Source: Listeria kieliensis | GTDB lineage: Bacteria > Bacillota > Bacilli > Lactobacillales > Listeriaceae | NCBI RefSeq assembly: GCF_003369925.1 | Contig: NZ_LARY01000002.1 | Location: forward strand, 186,001 to 250,000 | Length of the DNA: 64,000 nucleotides | Reading direction: 5' to 3' | Shown here: piece by piece, positions 8,299 to 16,872 of the stretch | How the letters are laid out: the number at the start of each line of letters is the position of its first letter | How positions within the stretch are numbered: position 1 is the stretch's first letter | Translations under genes and position numbers: made by a program | The notes under the pieces: model-generated | Told to the model about the DNA's origin: nothing | The model's database searches: none | Seen by the model: the letters and a program-made list of their open reading frames with translations, nothing else

Positions 8299-9051
8299 TT
8301 ACAACGACGTTTGATCAATTTGGCTGCGGATCTCGCGCGCGATACATTCTATCGTATAAAGAGCTGGAAGTTGAGACGTAATGTTCGCATCTTGATACAT
8401 TTCTTTATTGATATAATAAGCAATATTAGCATCAGACAAGCGCGCAATGCTAGATTTTGAACTATTGGTAATCGAAATCACTTGGCATTTTTGGGTTTTG
8501 AGTTCGTGAATATAGCGGATGATATCTTCATTTTCGCCATCAACCGACAAGGCGACTAGGCAAATTTTGTCCGAGAGTTTATCTGAAAGATGGTAAAACG
8601 GATGATTAAGCGGGTCTTCAATGTGAAGCGCAAGCGTGAATAAGGATGAAAAATAAAGCGCTCCGTATTCCGCAATCACGCCAGACGAGCCGATTCCAAC
8701 AAATAAAACGAGTTCGGATTGACGCAAAATCGACACTGCACTCTGCAATTGTTCTTGAAATTCGTCCCCTGCTGTTCGCTTTAAAAAGTCAATATACGTC
8801 GTTTCGTCCGACATATCAATCGCAATGCGTCGCCGTTCTTCCGCATAGAGCTTCAGCTTGACACGAAATTCAGAAAATCCACTGCATTTAAATTTGCGGC
8901 AAAAGCGCAAGATGGTCGTTGTGCTCACATGCGTTTCATCGGCCAAATCGCGAATTCGCATATAAACAACCTTTTGCAGGTTTGCGGTAATAAAATTATA
9001 GATTTCAAGTTCGGTATCATTTAATTCTACGGATTGTTCTAAAAATAACAA
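8299..9051 (-). CDS. RpiR-family transcriptional regulator with SIS domain
   Basis: A 250-residue regulator with an N-terminal helix-turn-helix (MRIRDLADETHVSTTTILRF, about residues 32-51) and a C-terminal sugar-isomerase (SIS) domain (LFVGIGSSGVIAEY onward) that binds a phosphosugar. The best start is the TTG at 9051, eight bases after GGAGG; the ATG at 9057 is only two bases from it. It is divergent from the GH4 phospho-glucosidase gene, so it probably controls that gene in response to a phosphorylated glycoside or glucose phosphate. The palindrome at 9083-9097 is a candidate operator. Confidence 0.85.
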   Translation of the reverse strand: MLFLEQSVELNDTELEIYNFITANLQKVVYMRIRDLADETHVSTTTILRFCRKFKCSGFSEFRVKLKLYAEERRRIAIDMSDETTYIDFLKRTAGDEFQEQLQSAVSILRQSELVLFVGIGSSGVIAEYGALYFSSLFTLALHIEDPLNHPFYHLSDKLSDKICLVALSVDGENEDIIRYIHELKTQKCQVISITNSSKSSIARLSDANIAYYINKEMYQDANITSQLPALYTIECIAREIRSQIDQTSL

Positions 9052-9082
9052 AGTCATCGCCTCCACTCGTCCATTTTGCCAT

Positions 9083-9097
9083 GTAACACTCTGTTAC
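9083..9097. promoter_or_regulatory. Palindrome, candidate RpiR operator
   Basis: GTAACA-CTC-TGTTAC is a perfect inverted repeat in the divergent RpiR/GH4 promoter region. A further half-site, ATGTAACAAG, follows at 9102. It is a plausible operator for the adjacent RpiR regulator; no consensus for this subfamily is available to me. Confidence 0.45.
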
Positions 9098-9258
9098 TCA
9101 AATGTAACAAGTTCCAACTTAAAAAATGGCTACCTAAAGGATAAATTAGGCTAGTATTTCTAACGTATTCTTTCTATACTAAATGTGTAAAGAACAGCTG
9201 TTATGAAAATAGAAAGCGCAATCATTGGATTGCTCTTTAAATATTGGAGGAAGCGATA

Positions 9259-10584
9259 ATGAAAAAAGATGGTATCAAAATTGCAACGATCGGTGGCGGA
9301 TCAAGTTATACGCCCGAATTAATTGAAGGCTTTATCAAACGCCAAAATGAACTGCCTGTTCGCGAACTTTGGCTTGTCGATGTAGAAGCTGGGAAAGAAA
9401 AGCTTGAAATCGTTGGTAATTTAGCTAAACGCATGGTGAAAAAAGCTGGCGTTGATATGGAAATTCATTTGACGCTTGACCGCGAAGAAGCGCTTAAAGA
9501 TGCGGATTTTGTCACGACACAGCTTCGCGTTGGATTGCTTGATGCACGGATTAAAGATGAACGAATTCCAAATTCTCACGGCGTAGTTGGACAAGAAACG
9601 AACGGTCCCGGCGGCATGTTTAAAGGACTTCGGACAATTCCAGTTATCCTTGATATTTGCCGCGATATGGAACGGCTTTGTCCGGATGCTTGGCTGATTA
9701 ATTTTGCGAACCCAGCTGGAATGGTAACAGAAGCGGTTCTTCGCTACAGCAATCAGAAAAAAGTAGTTGGACTTTGTAACGGGCCAATCGGGATTGAACG
9801 CAATATTGCCGAAACGCTTGGTGTTGATCCAACTGAAATTTACGTGGAATTTGTTGGCTTAAATCATATGGTTTTTGCTAAAACAGTTTATTATCAAGGG
9901 AAAGATGTTACACGCGATGTCGTTTATAAAATGACGGAAGGTGATGCTGGTTCGACGCTCAAAAACATTAATGCAACGGGTTGGGATAAAACATTCTTGC
10001 GTACGCTCAACATGATTCCAATTGATTACTTGCGCTATTACTGGCAAACCAAAGAACAACTGGACGATCAAGCGAAAGCTTACGCGGAACACGGAACGCG
10101 TGCGGAAGTTGTGAAAAAAGTGGAAGCTGAACTATTTGAGCTTTATAAACAAGAAGAGTTAGCTGAAAAGCCAAAACAATTGGAACAACGTGGCGGAGCT
10201 TACTACAGTGAAGCGGCTTGTAACTTGATTAATTCAATTTATAACGACAAACGTGATATTCAAATTGTCAACACACGTAATAATGGGGCAATTCTTGATA
10301 TTGATCCAGATTCTGCCATTGAAACAAACTGTGTGATTACACGTCAAGGTCCAATTCCGCTTGCAAGTGGTCATCTTCCAATTGCTATTAACGGGATTGT
10401 TCAAGAAATCAAGACGTTTGAACGACTTACAGCAGAAGCTGCAGTGACTGGGGATTATGACAAAGCGCTACTTGCGATGACGATCAATCCGCTCACACCT
10501 GGTGACGCTGAAGCTCGCATTTTACTTGATGAGCTACTCGAAGCGCACAAGGAATATCTTCCGAACTTCTTCAAGGAAGCTTAA
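9259..10584 (+). CDS. 6-phospho-beta-glucosidase, glycoside hydrolase family 4
   Basis: A 441-residue cytoplasmic GH4 enzyme, which cleaves phosphorylated disaccharides by an NAD+- and Mn2+-dependent redox mechanism. Visible signatures are the Rossmann motif IGGGSSYTPELIEGF at the N-terminus, NFANPAGMVTEA, the metal-binding Cys in GLCNGPIGIERN and the metal-binding His in VGLNHMVFAKT. This resembles LicH/CelF 6-phospho-beta-glucosidases. The frame opens at 9244, but the ATG at 9259 follows GGAGGAAGCGATA. No PTS gene adjoins, so the phosphorylated substrate must be imported by a system elsewhere. Likely controlled by the divergent RpiR protein. Confidence 0.87.
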   Translation: MKKDGIKIATIGGGSSYTPELIEGFIKRQNELPVRELWLVDVEAGKEKLEIVGNLAKRMVKKAGVDMEIHLTLDREEALKDADFVTTQLRVGLLDARIKDERIPNSHGVVGQETNGPGGMFKGLRTIPVILDICRDMERLCPDAWLINFANPAGMVTEAVLRYSNQKKVVGLCNGPIGIERNIAETLGVDPTEIYVEFVGLNHMVFAKTVYYQGKDVTRDVVYKMTEGDAGSTLKNINATGWDKTFLRTLNMIPIDYLRYYWQTKEQLDDQAKAYAEHGTRAEVVKKVEAELFELYKQEELAEKPKQLEQRGGAYYSEAACNLINSIYNDKRDIQIVNTRNNGAILDIDPDSAIETNCVITRQGPIPLASGHLPIAINGIVQEIKTFERLTAEAAVTGDYDKALLAMTINPLTPGDAEARILLDELLEAHKEYLPNFFKEA

Positions 10585-10601
10585 GAGTCCGAAGCAAAAT
10601 T

Positions 10602-10637
10602 AAAAGCCAGCAAGGCGCATGCGCCTTGCTGGCTTTT
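10602..10637. terminator. Bidirectional terminator
   Basis: The 17 bp stem AAAAGCCAGCAAGGCGC is perfectly paired, with T or A runs on both sides. It separates the convergent GH4 and universal stress protein genes. Confidence 0.93.
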
Positions 10638-10640
10638 CTT

Positions 10641-11072
10641 CTAGCGTGCAATTAGTGTATCTACGCCTGAATGTGCCAAAATATAAGTAGAAATACTACC
10701 AAGTACAATTTTTTCAACTTTGTTCAATCCTGTCGCACCGGCAACAATTAGATCTGCGTCAAATTCTTCTGGAATTTCTTTAGCTAGTATCGTTTTTGGA
10801 TTTCCACTTTCAACATACGTCACGATTTCTTTTACACCAGCTGCTTCGGCTCGGTCGCGGTAACCGGCCACACGTGATCTCGCTTTTTCTTTCGCACGCT
10901 CTTCAAGGGAGCCATCATAAGAAATATTGGGTGAAAAGGAGCGTAAATCGACCACACTCGCAATTCCAAGCACTGCCCCGTATTTCCCAGCTAATTCAAG
11001 TGCTTTTTGAAAAGCTCGATCCGCCTGATCTGAACCATCGACGGCGACTAAAATTCGTTGATAATTTTCCAT
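10641..11072 (-). CDS. Universal stress protein (UspA family)
   Basis: A 143-residue protein with the Usp fold: N-terminal ILVAVDGSDQADRAF and the C-terminal nucleotide-binding motif GATGLNKVEKIVLGSISTYI (a G-2x-G-9x-G-S/T type), which points to the ATP-binding class. It acts in the cytoplasm as a stress-response dimer. The ATG at 11072 (MENYQRI) is preferred to the upstream ATG at 11090, which lies within the purine-rich Shine-Dalgarno region. It is a single gene that converges on the GH4 gene. Confidence 0.93.
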   Translation of the reverse strand: MENYQRILVAVDGSDQADRAFQKALELAGKYGAVLGIASVVDLRSFSPNISYDGSLEERAKEKARSRVAGYRDRAEAAGVKEIVTYVESGNPKTILAKEIPEEFDADLIVAGATGLNKVEKIVLGSISTYILAHSGVDTLIAR

Positions 11073-11217
11073 AACCCCTACCTCCTCCATTCGAGTTCTT
11101 CACTTTCCTTTACCCAAAAATTACCTTCCCTACCCTTTTTTAGAAAAAAGGAATATCTTTTTTCGAGAAAATCAGGTTATGATATACTTAACTTATTCAA
11201 CAAAAAGGGGCTAAAAA

Positions 11218-11670
11218 ATGAATAATGAAAAGCAACTCAATCAGCAAATAGCCATGTTTTATTTTGCCTACAAAAGTTTCACGGATTCTTTAGATGCGAT
11301 CATTTCACCACGCGGGCTTTCGCATTTCCATCACCGGATTCTTTTTTTCGCAGAACAAATTCCTGGAATGACAACGAGTGAGCTGACACAGATTCTAGAA
11401 ATTAGCAAGCAAGCGCTCGCAAAGCCACTTCGCGAGCTCAAAGAAAAGGGACTTATTTATATTGCAATCAGTGAAGAAGATCAGCGGAAACGAACGCTTT
11501 TTCTTACTTCAACTGGGATTCACCTTATGCGGGACTTAAGCCGCCAACAGCAAAAACAATTTACCGAGGCTTATAAACAAGCAGGCGATCTAGGCGGGAC
11601 TGCTTTTACTGCTGTTTTAAAAGAATTTGCGAAGGATCGCCCAGGTATGTCATTTATCGATCAATTTTAG
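11218..11670 (+). CDS. MarR-family transcriptional regulator
   Basis: A 150-residue winged-helix regulator. The recognition region TTSELTQILEISKQALAKPLREL and the wing EEDQRKRTLFLTSTG are typical of MarR proteins. It begins at an ATG eight bases after AAGGGG. It is followed eight bases later by the gene for a Lin0512-family protein and is probably co-transcribed with it. Ligand and targets unknown. Confidence 0.85.
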   Translation: MNNEKQLNQQIAMFYFAYKSFTDSLDAIISPRGLSHFHHRILFFAEQIPGMTTSELTQILEISKQALAKPLRELKEKGLIYIAISEEDQRKRTLFLTSTGIHLMRDLSRQQQKQFTEAYKQAGDLGGTAFTAVLKEFAKDRPGMSFIDQF

Positions 11671-11681
11671 GAGGTTTTTTG

Positions 11682-12041
11682 ATGGAAAAATTACTTTTTA
11701 TCCAAACAGGATTTGGTGTTGATGTTCATGGCCAGAATGTTACAAAAGCGGCAGAACGCGCCGTCCAGCATGCCATTTACCATAACTCAATGCCGGGAAT
11801 TGAAGACCTGCTCCCGAATCAAGATTTAAACAATATGAAAGTGCGCATCAAGCTTGCCGTTCCTACGGATAAAGATTTACTTGACAAAGAAGCTGTTAAG
11901 AGATTAATTCCTTATGGCACGGTTGAAGTGGAACTAATGGATGGCGGCATGATTACAACAAGCGGCATTTTCCTTGCTGAAAAGGAAGACAAAAACGAAA
12001 TGATGTACATCGTAAATGCCTCCGTTGAAACAGGTTATTAA
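11682..12041 (+). CDS. Lin0512-family protein
   Basis: A 119-residue protein recognised as the Lin0512 family, small proteins common in Firmicutes and first named from Listeria innocua; its function is not established. Typical features are FGVDVHGQNVTKAAERAV at the N-terminus and the compact C-terminal beta segment VEVELMDGGMITTSG. The ATG at 11682 follows TAGGAGG; a TTG three bases earlier is less likely. It forms a two-gene unit with the upstream MarR regulator, which may control it. Confidence 0.8.
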   Translation: MEKLLFIQTGFGVDVHGQNVTKAAERAVQHAIYHNSMPGIEDLLPNQDLNNMKVRIKLAVPTDKDLLDKEAVKRLIPYGTVEVELMDGGMITTSGIFLAEKEDKNEMMYIVNASVETGY

Positions 12042-12045
12042 AAGA

Positions 12046-12083
12046 AATAAACCGGAAAGCCCTTAAGCTTTCCGGTTTATTTG
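12046..12083. terminator. Bidirectional terminator
   Basis: AAATAAACCGGAAAGC pairs perfectly with GCTTTCCGGTTTATTT around a six-base loop. It separates the Lin0512 gene from the convergent ogt gene, whose stop codon it overlaps. Confidence 0.9.
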
Positions 12084-12559
12084 TGTGCTTTTTCAAGTGC
12101 AAGCAGTTGTGTTTTCATATCTAGGCCGCCTGCATAGCCAGTTAATGAACCATCTTTCCCGATCACACGATGACAGGGAACAACAATCCAAATTGGATTG
12201 GCTCCAATGGCTCTTCCGACAGCGCGAACAGCTGTTTTTCGTCCGATTTTTTCCGCAATCTCCCCATACGTCGTTGTTTCTCCGTAAGGAATTTGAAGGA
12301 GCGCTTGATAAACACGTTTTGAAAAAGGCGTAACTTCAAAATCAAGCGGAAAATCAAATGTTTTTCGCTTTCCCTCATAATAATCAAGAAGTTGCTTTTT
12401 TTCCGCCGCAAGCTTTGCTTCATCTTGCTGCAAGACTTCTTTTGGCAGGTATCTTTTTTGCCAGCTTTTTAATTGGTCAAGGTTGTTTCCGATAAAACAA
12501 ATGCCCACATTCGTTTTAGCAAGCACTAGCCCTTGTTCTTGCATCGTGCCGTAAAACAT
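12077..12559 (-). CDS. ogt: Methylated-DNA--protein-cysteine methyltransferase
   Basis: A 160-residue DNA repair protein that removes methyl groups from O6-methylguanine by suicide transfer to its own cysteine. The active-site motif IVVPCHRVIGKDG is intact, as are the upstream helix-turn-helix IPYGETTTYGEIAEKIG and AVGRAIGANP. The length is normal for Ogt without an Ada domain. It is followed, in reading order, by the terminator at 12046-12083. A Cof-type phosphatase gene precedes it with a 13-base gap and may be co-transcribed. Confidence 0.93.
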   Translation of the reverse strand: MFYGTMQEQGLVLAKTNVGICFIGNNLDQLKSWQKRYLPKEVLQQDEAKLAAEKKQLLDYYEGKRKTFDFPLDFEVTPFSKRVYQALLQIPYGETTTYGEIAEKIGRKTAVRAVGRAIGANPIWIVVPCHRVIGKDGSLTGYAGGLDMKTQLLALEKAHK

Positions 12560-12572
12560 CGTTTCACCTTCT

Positions 12573-13385
12573 TTATTTGTAAAAATAACTTTTTAAAAAA
12601 TGATGAACTCCATCACGATCATTGGATTTTGTCACGGCATCCGCTTGCTTTTTCACAAAATGATCCCCATTTTTCATTGCCACGCCAATGCCTGCTTCCC
12701 TGAGCATGCCAAGGTCATTTTCGCCGTCTCCAAAAGCGATCACATTTTCCGGTTTCACATGAAGTTCCCTCGCAAGTTCGCGAACAGCTAAGCGCTTATC
12801 ATGTCCCTCTGGAAGGAGCTCGATATTGTTCGCGTGTGAAGATAAGCAAGTCAAACCGTTTACTTTCTCCAAAAGCTCCCGAACAACGCCAATTCGCTTC
12901 GGCCCATCGTCTTCAATCACAATCCCATTGACAATTTCCGGGATAACTTGCAGAAAATCCGTTTCCCGCTCAACAAGTTTATAACTCGGGGCAGCCACTC
13001 GCGCAGCAGCATCGCTCGTTTTCCGTAATCGCTTCCGTTCCTTCGAGGAATAAACCGTATTTTCCGAGAAAAAGGAGACGAGCATATCCTCACTTTGACA
13101 GATTCTATAAATCTCAAGTAGCACTTCTGGCTTGATTTGGGCTTTATAAAGCACCTTGCCGCTTCCTGATATCGCAATCGCACCATTCGAAGCAATAACT
13201 CCCGCTTCTTTATGCACCGACTCCGCAAAAAAACGCGCCATTGTAAAAAGCCGACCTGTAGCCACAGTAAAATAATGCCCATCCGCTATTAAATCCCGCA
13301 AAATTTGCTTGTTTTTCTGCGAGATCATTTGGTCACTGGAAAGAAGCGTCCCATCCAAATCCGAACAAATCAAATGTTTTTCCAC
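12573..13385 (-). CDS. HAD-superfamily Cof-type phosphatase
   Basis: A 270-residue cytoplasmic phosphatase of the Cof/IIB HAD subfamily. The motifs are in order: SDLDGTLLSSD (motif I, nucleophile Asp), VATGR (motif II), a Lys near HDKRLAVREL (motif III) and AFGDGENDLGML (motif IV). These enzymes dephosphorylate sugar phosphates, FMN, PLP or thiamine intermediates; the substrate cannot be told from sequence. The start is an ATG. It lies immediately upstream of ogt on the same strand. Confidence 0.9.
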   Translation of the reverse strand: MEKHLICSDLDGTLLSSDQMISQKNKQILRDLIADGHYFTVATGRLFTMARFFAESVHKEAGVIASNGAIAISGSGKVLYKAQIKPEVLLEIYRICQSEDMLVSFFSENTVYSSKERKRLRKTSDAAARVAAPSYKLVERETDFLQVIPEIVNGIVIEDDGPKRIGVVRELLEKVNGLTCLSSHANNIELLPEGHDKRLAVRELARELHVKPENVIAFGDGENDLGMLREAGIGVAMKNGDHFVKKQADAVTKSNDRDGVHHFLKSYFYK

Positions 13386-13469
13386 TTTTTCTCCCTCTTT
13401 GTTTCCAAATTTCTTTTCACTTTTATTGTAACGGGAAATACGGAGTTTGTATATGAATTTTATGTGACT

Positions 13470-13994
13470 TTACTGTAAGGCTAGTTCATAGTCAATCATT
13501 TGATTCGCTGCTTCATCCAAGAAGCGGTAATGCAAATAAAGCTTCAGTTTCCCAGTTGCCGTTTCGTAAAAACTGGGCAAAATCGGAATGGCCATTTCAT
13601 ATTGGCCATCTTGACCAGGCTTTAAATGAATTTGAGTGCCCCACTTGATGGTGCGATCATCTTTTTGTAAGGGTTTATAGGACATAGGGATGCTAGTTGC
13701 AAACGCTTGATTAGATAAGTATAATTCATCTAGTTTTATTTCTAACTTTTCATCTGAATGATTAGTTATACCGAGCTTAAATTTCTGATAGGTGAGCTCT
13801 TCTTTTTTAAAAGTCCCTATTTGATTCGCTTGAATAGTAATTCCATTTTTTGTTTGGATAGGTTCATTTTTCGCAAGTTTTATAGTCTGAAAATGAACGG
13901 ATTGTGCAACAGAATGAAGCTTGTAGAAACGAAAACTTGCAAGGCTAGCAAGCATCAAAATGATTATACCAAGCCAAATATAGCTTTTTTTCAC
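13470..13994 (-). CDS. Membrane-anchored extracellular protein of the ABC/peptide operon
   Basis: A 174-residue protein with one N-terminal membrane segment (SYIWLGIIILMLASLASFRF) and a beta-rich extracellular part (KLGITNHSDEKLEIKLDELY) resembling a DUF4352/telomeric-repeat-like immunoglobulin fold. It is the last gene of the operon running from 17271 and overlaps the ATPase gene by four bases. By position it may be an immunity or accessory factor for the small secreted peptide. No family is firmly recognised. Confidence 0.7.
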   Translation of the reverse strand: MKKSYIWLGIIILMLASLASFRFYKLHSVAQSVHFQTIKLAKNEPIQTKNGITIQANQIGTFKKEELTYQKFKLGITNHSDEKLEIKLDELYLSNQAFATSIPMSYKPLQKDDRTIKWGTQIHLKPGQDGQYEMAIPILPSFYETATGKLKLYLHYRFLDEAANQMIDYELALQ

Positions 13995-14644
13995 TCCTCG
14001 ACCTCCTCTTCCAAGTAAACCTTGCCCGATTCAAGGAAAAATAACTTTGTACAAACTTCCTGCAAAAATTTTTCATTATGACTTGTAAGCAGTACACATT
14101 TACCAGCCATTTTCCACTCGAAAATCAGTTCAGAAAGTAGCTTTATTCCTTTTTTATCTAGTGCATTAGTGGGTTCATCCAAAATGATAAGCGAGGGATC
14201 TTCCATGAAAGCTTGGGCTATTCCTAATCGTTGCTTCATACCGAGCGAATAATCTTTCACTTTCATTTTACTTTGTGGTTCTAATTCAACTCGCTTCATT
14301 GCTGCAATGATTTCGCTTTCCCCGATTTTATTTTGAACGGAAGCAAGCAATCGCAAGTTTTCTTTTCCTGTATAGTACTTAACAAATCCAGGATATTCAA
14401 TGATAAATCCAGTATCTGGCGGAAATTCTATGTCTTGATATAATTCTTGCCCGTCTATTTCGATACTTCCATGATCTGGTTTTAAAAAGCCCAGTAACAT
14501 TTTAAATAAGACTGTTTTCCCTGATCCATTTGCTCCTTGAAATCCGTAAACTTCCCCGCTTATCATTTCACACGAAAAGTCGGAAAGAATCGTTCGTTTT
14601 TTTAGCTGTTTACTGATTGACTTAATTGAAATTGTTCTTTTCAC
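13991..14644 (-). CDS. ABC transporter ATP-binding protein
   Basis: A 217-residue ATPase of an ABC-2-type exporter. Walker A is GANGSGKTVLFK, the signature is YSLGMKQRLGIAQAF, and Walker B with the following D-loop is LIILDEPTNALD. It overlaps both neighbours by four bases, so translation is coupled. It should pair with the three integral membrane proteins upstream to export, or confer immunity to, the secreted peptide at 16873-17271. Confidence 0.9.
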   Translation of the reverse strand: MKRTISIKSISKQLKKRTILSDFSCEMISGEVYGFQGANGSGKTVLFKMLLGFLKPDHGSIEIDGQELYQDIEFPPDTGFIIEYPGFVKYYTGKENLRLLASVQNKIGESEIIAAMKRVELEPQSKMKVKDYSLGMKQRLGIAQAFMEDPSLIILDEPTNALDKKGIKLLSELIFEWKMAGKCVLLTSHNEKFLQEVCTKLFFLESGKVYLEEEVEE

Positions 14645-15300
14645 TCATAAAACCTCACTCTAAAATAGGATTTTTTTAGCAGCATAACCAAGAAAAAAAT
14701 AAGAATAATCCAAATGGCACAACAGATTGTATCTGTGCCTCCCCAAGCACGATTCATTCTTGCTCCCATTGTGTAATTAACAATGGAAAAAGAAGAAGGC
14801 TCGAAAACCGTGGAAAAATAAATAGCAACAATACAAACAAATACATAAATACTAGATAGAAAAAATAACAAGCAAAAGGCTAAAAGAGCGATTAAAAAAT
14901 TAGTGATTAAATTGAATAATAGATGCACAACGATTTCTCTAGAAAAAGACAAAGTAACAACATACAAAATCAAATGATAAAAAAGAATCAAGCCGAAAAA
15001 ACTGATGAAATTGGCGTAAAAAAGAAGTCTTGTATTTTTCACACGCCCAAGTAAATAGCAATCTAAAGAGTGGATGATTTCCGCAAATACTTCTAAAAAA
15101 AGAAAATAAGGAACCCACTCAAAGAGTAGCCATACAAAAGGAATTTCAAAAACGGAAAAGTCCGTTTCTATTCGAATTCCTTTAAAAATTTCACTATAGT
15201 TTTTAAAGAAAAATGCAGCAATCAGAATAGGAAGAGCTAACCCCAGATAATGGCTCCTACTCAGCTGAGCGAAGTTGCGTTTCATAAGCTTTATGAACAT
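14641..15300 (-). CDS. ABC-2-type membrane protein 3
   Basis: A 219-residue integral membrane protein with about six hydrophobic segments (for example YLGLALPILIAAFFFK and FLIALLAFCLLFFLSSIY). It begins one base into the stop codon of the preceding gene (TAATG) and overlaps the ATPase gene by four bases. It is probably a permease subunit of the ABC transporter. No family name can be given with certainty; DUF2705-like membrane proteins occur in similar Bacillus operons. Confidence 0.7.
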   Translation of the reverse strand: MFIKLMKRNFAQLSRSHYLGLALPILIAAFFFKNYSEIFKGIRIETDFSVFEIPFVWLLFEWVPYFLFLEVFAEIIHSLDCYLLGRVKNTRLLFYANFISFFGLILFYHLILYVVTLSFSREIVVHLLFNLITNFLIALLAFCLLFFLSSIYVFVCIVAIYFSTVFEPSSFSIVNYTMGARMNRAWGGTDTICCAIWIILIFFLVMLLKKSYFRVRFYE

Positions 15301-15995
15301 TATCCTTCCCCTTTTCTTGAAAAGAGCTTTGTAAATTTGATAGATTCACTATAGCAAATAATAAGTAGCGCCAATATGCCCCAAATTAATCCTAAATTAG
15401 GCCAGGAATAAACTTCCGTTAAATCAGGTCTTTCATCAAAATACCATTTACCCGCAAAAAGTGTGCTCCCGTTAAATCTACTAACCCAAAAATCTTCAAA
15501 GAACAAATAGCCAAACAAAAAGAAAAAGGAAATAAGCGAGTGTCGAAATACTCGTGTCAAAAATTCGAAGCAAATTAATAGAAAAAAAGTAAAAAAGAAA
15601 GTATTTATAACTAAGAAAAGAAGATTGATAGTCATTCCATCATTTTTCAAAACAGCAGGAAGGGCGACACAAAGCTCTACAAAGCAACAGAAAAACGCTA
15701 GAAAAGCAGCGCGTATGATCTGCATCATAAGTAAAAAGCGACTTGTTCTAAATCTTGCAAGAAAAAGTTCCGATATGCTTTGACGTAGAAAACCAAAACT
15801 AATATAAAGGAACGGCAAATAAAAAAAGACAAGATATCTTTTACTGAAAAAAAGTTCTAAACCTCTGTCCTCGGGTTTCTCGCACAGTAAAAAAGTATTG
15901 CTTAAAGAAAGAAAAAGCAAGAAACAAGTGATAAGAAGCCATTTCTTTTTCTCAAGCATGAAGGAAGTAAGCAGCACCGCTTTTAACTTATCCAT
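15300..15995 (-). CDS. ABC-2-type membrane protein 2
   Basis: A 231-residue integral membrane protein (MDKLKAVLLTSFMLEKKKW start) with about six hydrophobic segments. The frame is open to 16058, but the ATG at 15995 overlaps the end of the preceding gene by eight bases, which is typical of coupling, and the upstream part is the shadow of that gene. It is probably a paralogous permease subunit together with its two neighbours. Confidence 0.7.
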   Translation of the reverse strand: MDKLKAVLLTSFMLEKKKWLLITCFLLFLSLSNTFLLCEKPEDRGLELFFSKRYLVFFYLPFLYISFGFLRQSISELFLARFRTSRFLLMMQIIRAAFLAFFCCFVELCVALPAVLKNDGMTINLLFLVINTFFFTFFLLICFEFLTRVFRHSLISFFFLFGYLFFEDFWVSRFNGSTLFAGKWYFDERPDLTEVYSWPNLGLIWGILALLIICYSESIKFTKLFSRKGEG

Positions 15996-16800
15996 CTCTA
16001 AGAGCCCTCTTCCTATAAAGCAGATAAAAAATCGCGAGCAGTAAAAATGGCAGTCCAAAAATTAACAAGGAAGAAGGTCTGCTCGTTGAAATCGACATAT
16101 TCAAAAATTGAGCTGGAGTCCATGCTACTGAAAGATCCAAAATTGCGGATAAAAAACCAACCATGGTCTGTATTAAAAATGGGAGCAATAAGCAAATAAA
16201 GCGATTCGAAATATAGGCAGAAAATAGCGTAGCAAGTGCTGCAAATAAGCTAGCATATAAACTAACTAGAAAAATATTGATGCAAGTTGCTAAAAATGGA
16301 TGGTAATAAAAAAAAGAGGGAAACATGAAGGTATAAATCCCGCGTCCAGCATTATCTAAGGCGAAATAGTCTTGTAGCTTGAAATCTGGCCAAATGAGGA
16401 AGAGACTTAAAAAATCAATCATTAAAATCACAAAAGGCATGAAAAAGCCGATCAATAAAGAGGCACGAAAAAACAAAAGGGCGTAACCTTGATTTGAAAG
16501 TTTATATCGTGAAAAATAATGAAATCCAGATTTTTGATAGTCAAAATAAACAGAAACCGTTGGAATTGCCACTAAAATGGGGAGTAAAATATAAAGAAAC
16601 GTTCCATATCCATCACCATTTTCATTTCCAATCCACATCGTATAAGGGCTCAAATAAAAATCAAAGGAACGAATGTCAAACGAGGTATGTAAAGCGGTTT
16701 GCAAATTATGAAGGATATTTAAAAACGGAAAAACGATCATTAAAATTAATGATAAATAAAAATAAGGGTTTTTCATATAGGCAAAAAAATAGTTTTTCAT
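15988..16800 (-). CDS. ABC-2-type membrane protein 1
   Basis: A 270-residue integral membrane protein with six hydrophobic segments and a large loop after the first (LQTALHTSFDIRSFDFYL). It starts at an ATG about 70 bases after the secreted-peptide gene, with a strong hairpin between them, and is followed by two further membrane-protein genes with overlapping ends. It is the first permease gene of the probable peptide exporter or immunity ABC system. Confidence 0.75.
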   Translation of the reverse strand: MKNYFFAYMKNPYFYLSLILMIVFPFLNILHNLQTALHTSFDIRSFDFYLSPYTMWIGNENGDGYGTFLYILLPILVAIPTVSVYFDYQKSGFHYFSRYKLSNQGYALLFFRASLLIGFFMPFVILMIDFLSLFLIWPDFKLQDYFALDNAGRGIYTFMFPSFFYYHPFLATCINIFLVSLYASLFAALATLFSAYISNRFICLLLPFLIQTMVGFLSAILDLSVAWTPAQFLNMSISTSRPSSLLIFGLPFLLLAIFYLLYRKRALRDG

Positions 16801-16826
16801 GCTGTCCCACCTTTTTGGTTACTTAT

Positions 16827-16867
16827 AGCCGACCACCTAGATTTTGCATCTAGATGGTCGGCTTTTA
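16827..16867 (-). promoter_or_regulatory. Intergenic hairpin between peptide and ABC genes
   Basis: AGCCGACCA-C/T-CTAGAT pairs with its complement around a short TTTGC loop. On the coding (minus) strand no T run follows, so it is not a full terminator in that direction. It could stabilise the 5' peptide transcript or act as an attenuator that keeps exporter expression below peptide expression. Confidence 0.55.
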
Positions 16868-16872
16868 TGTAC

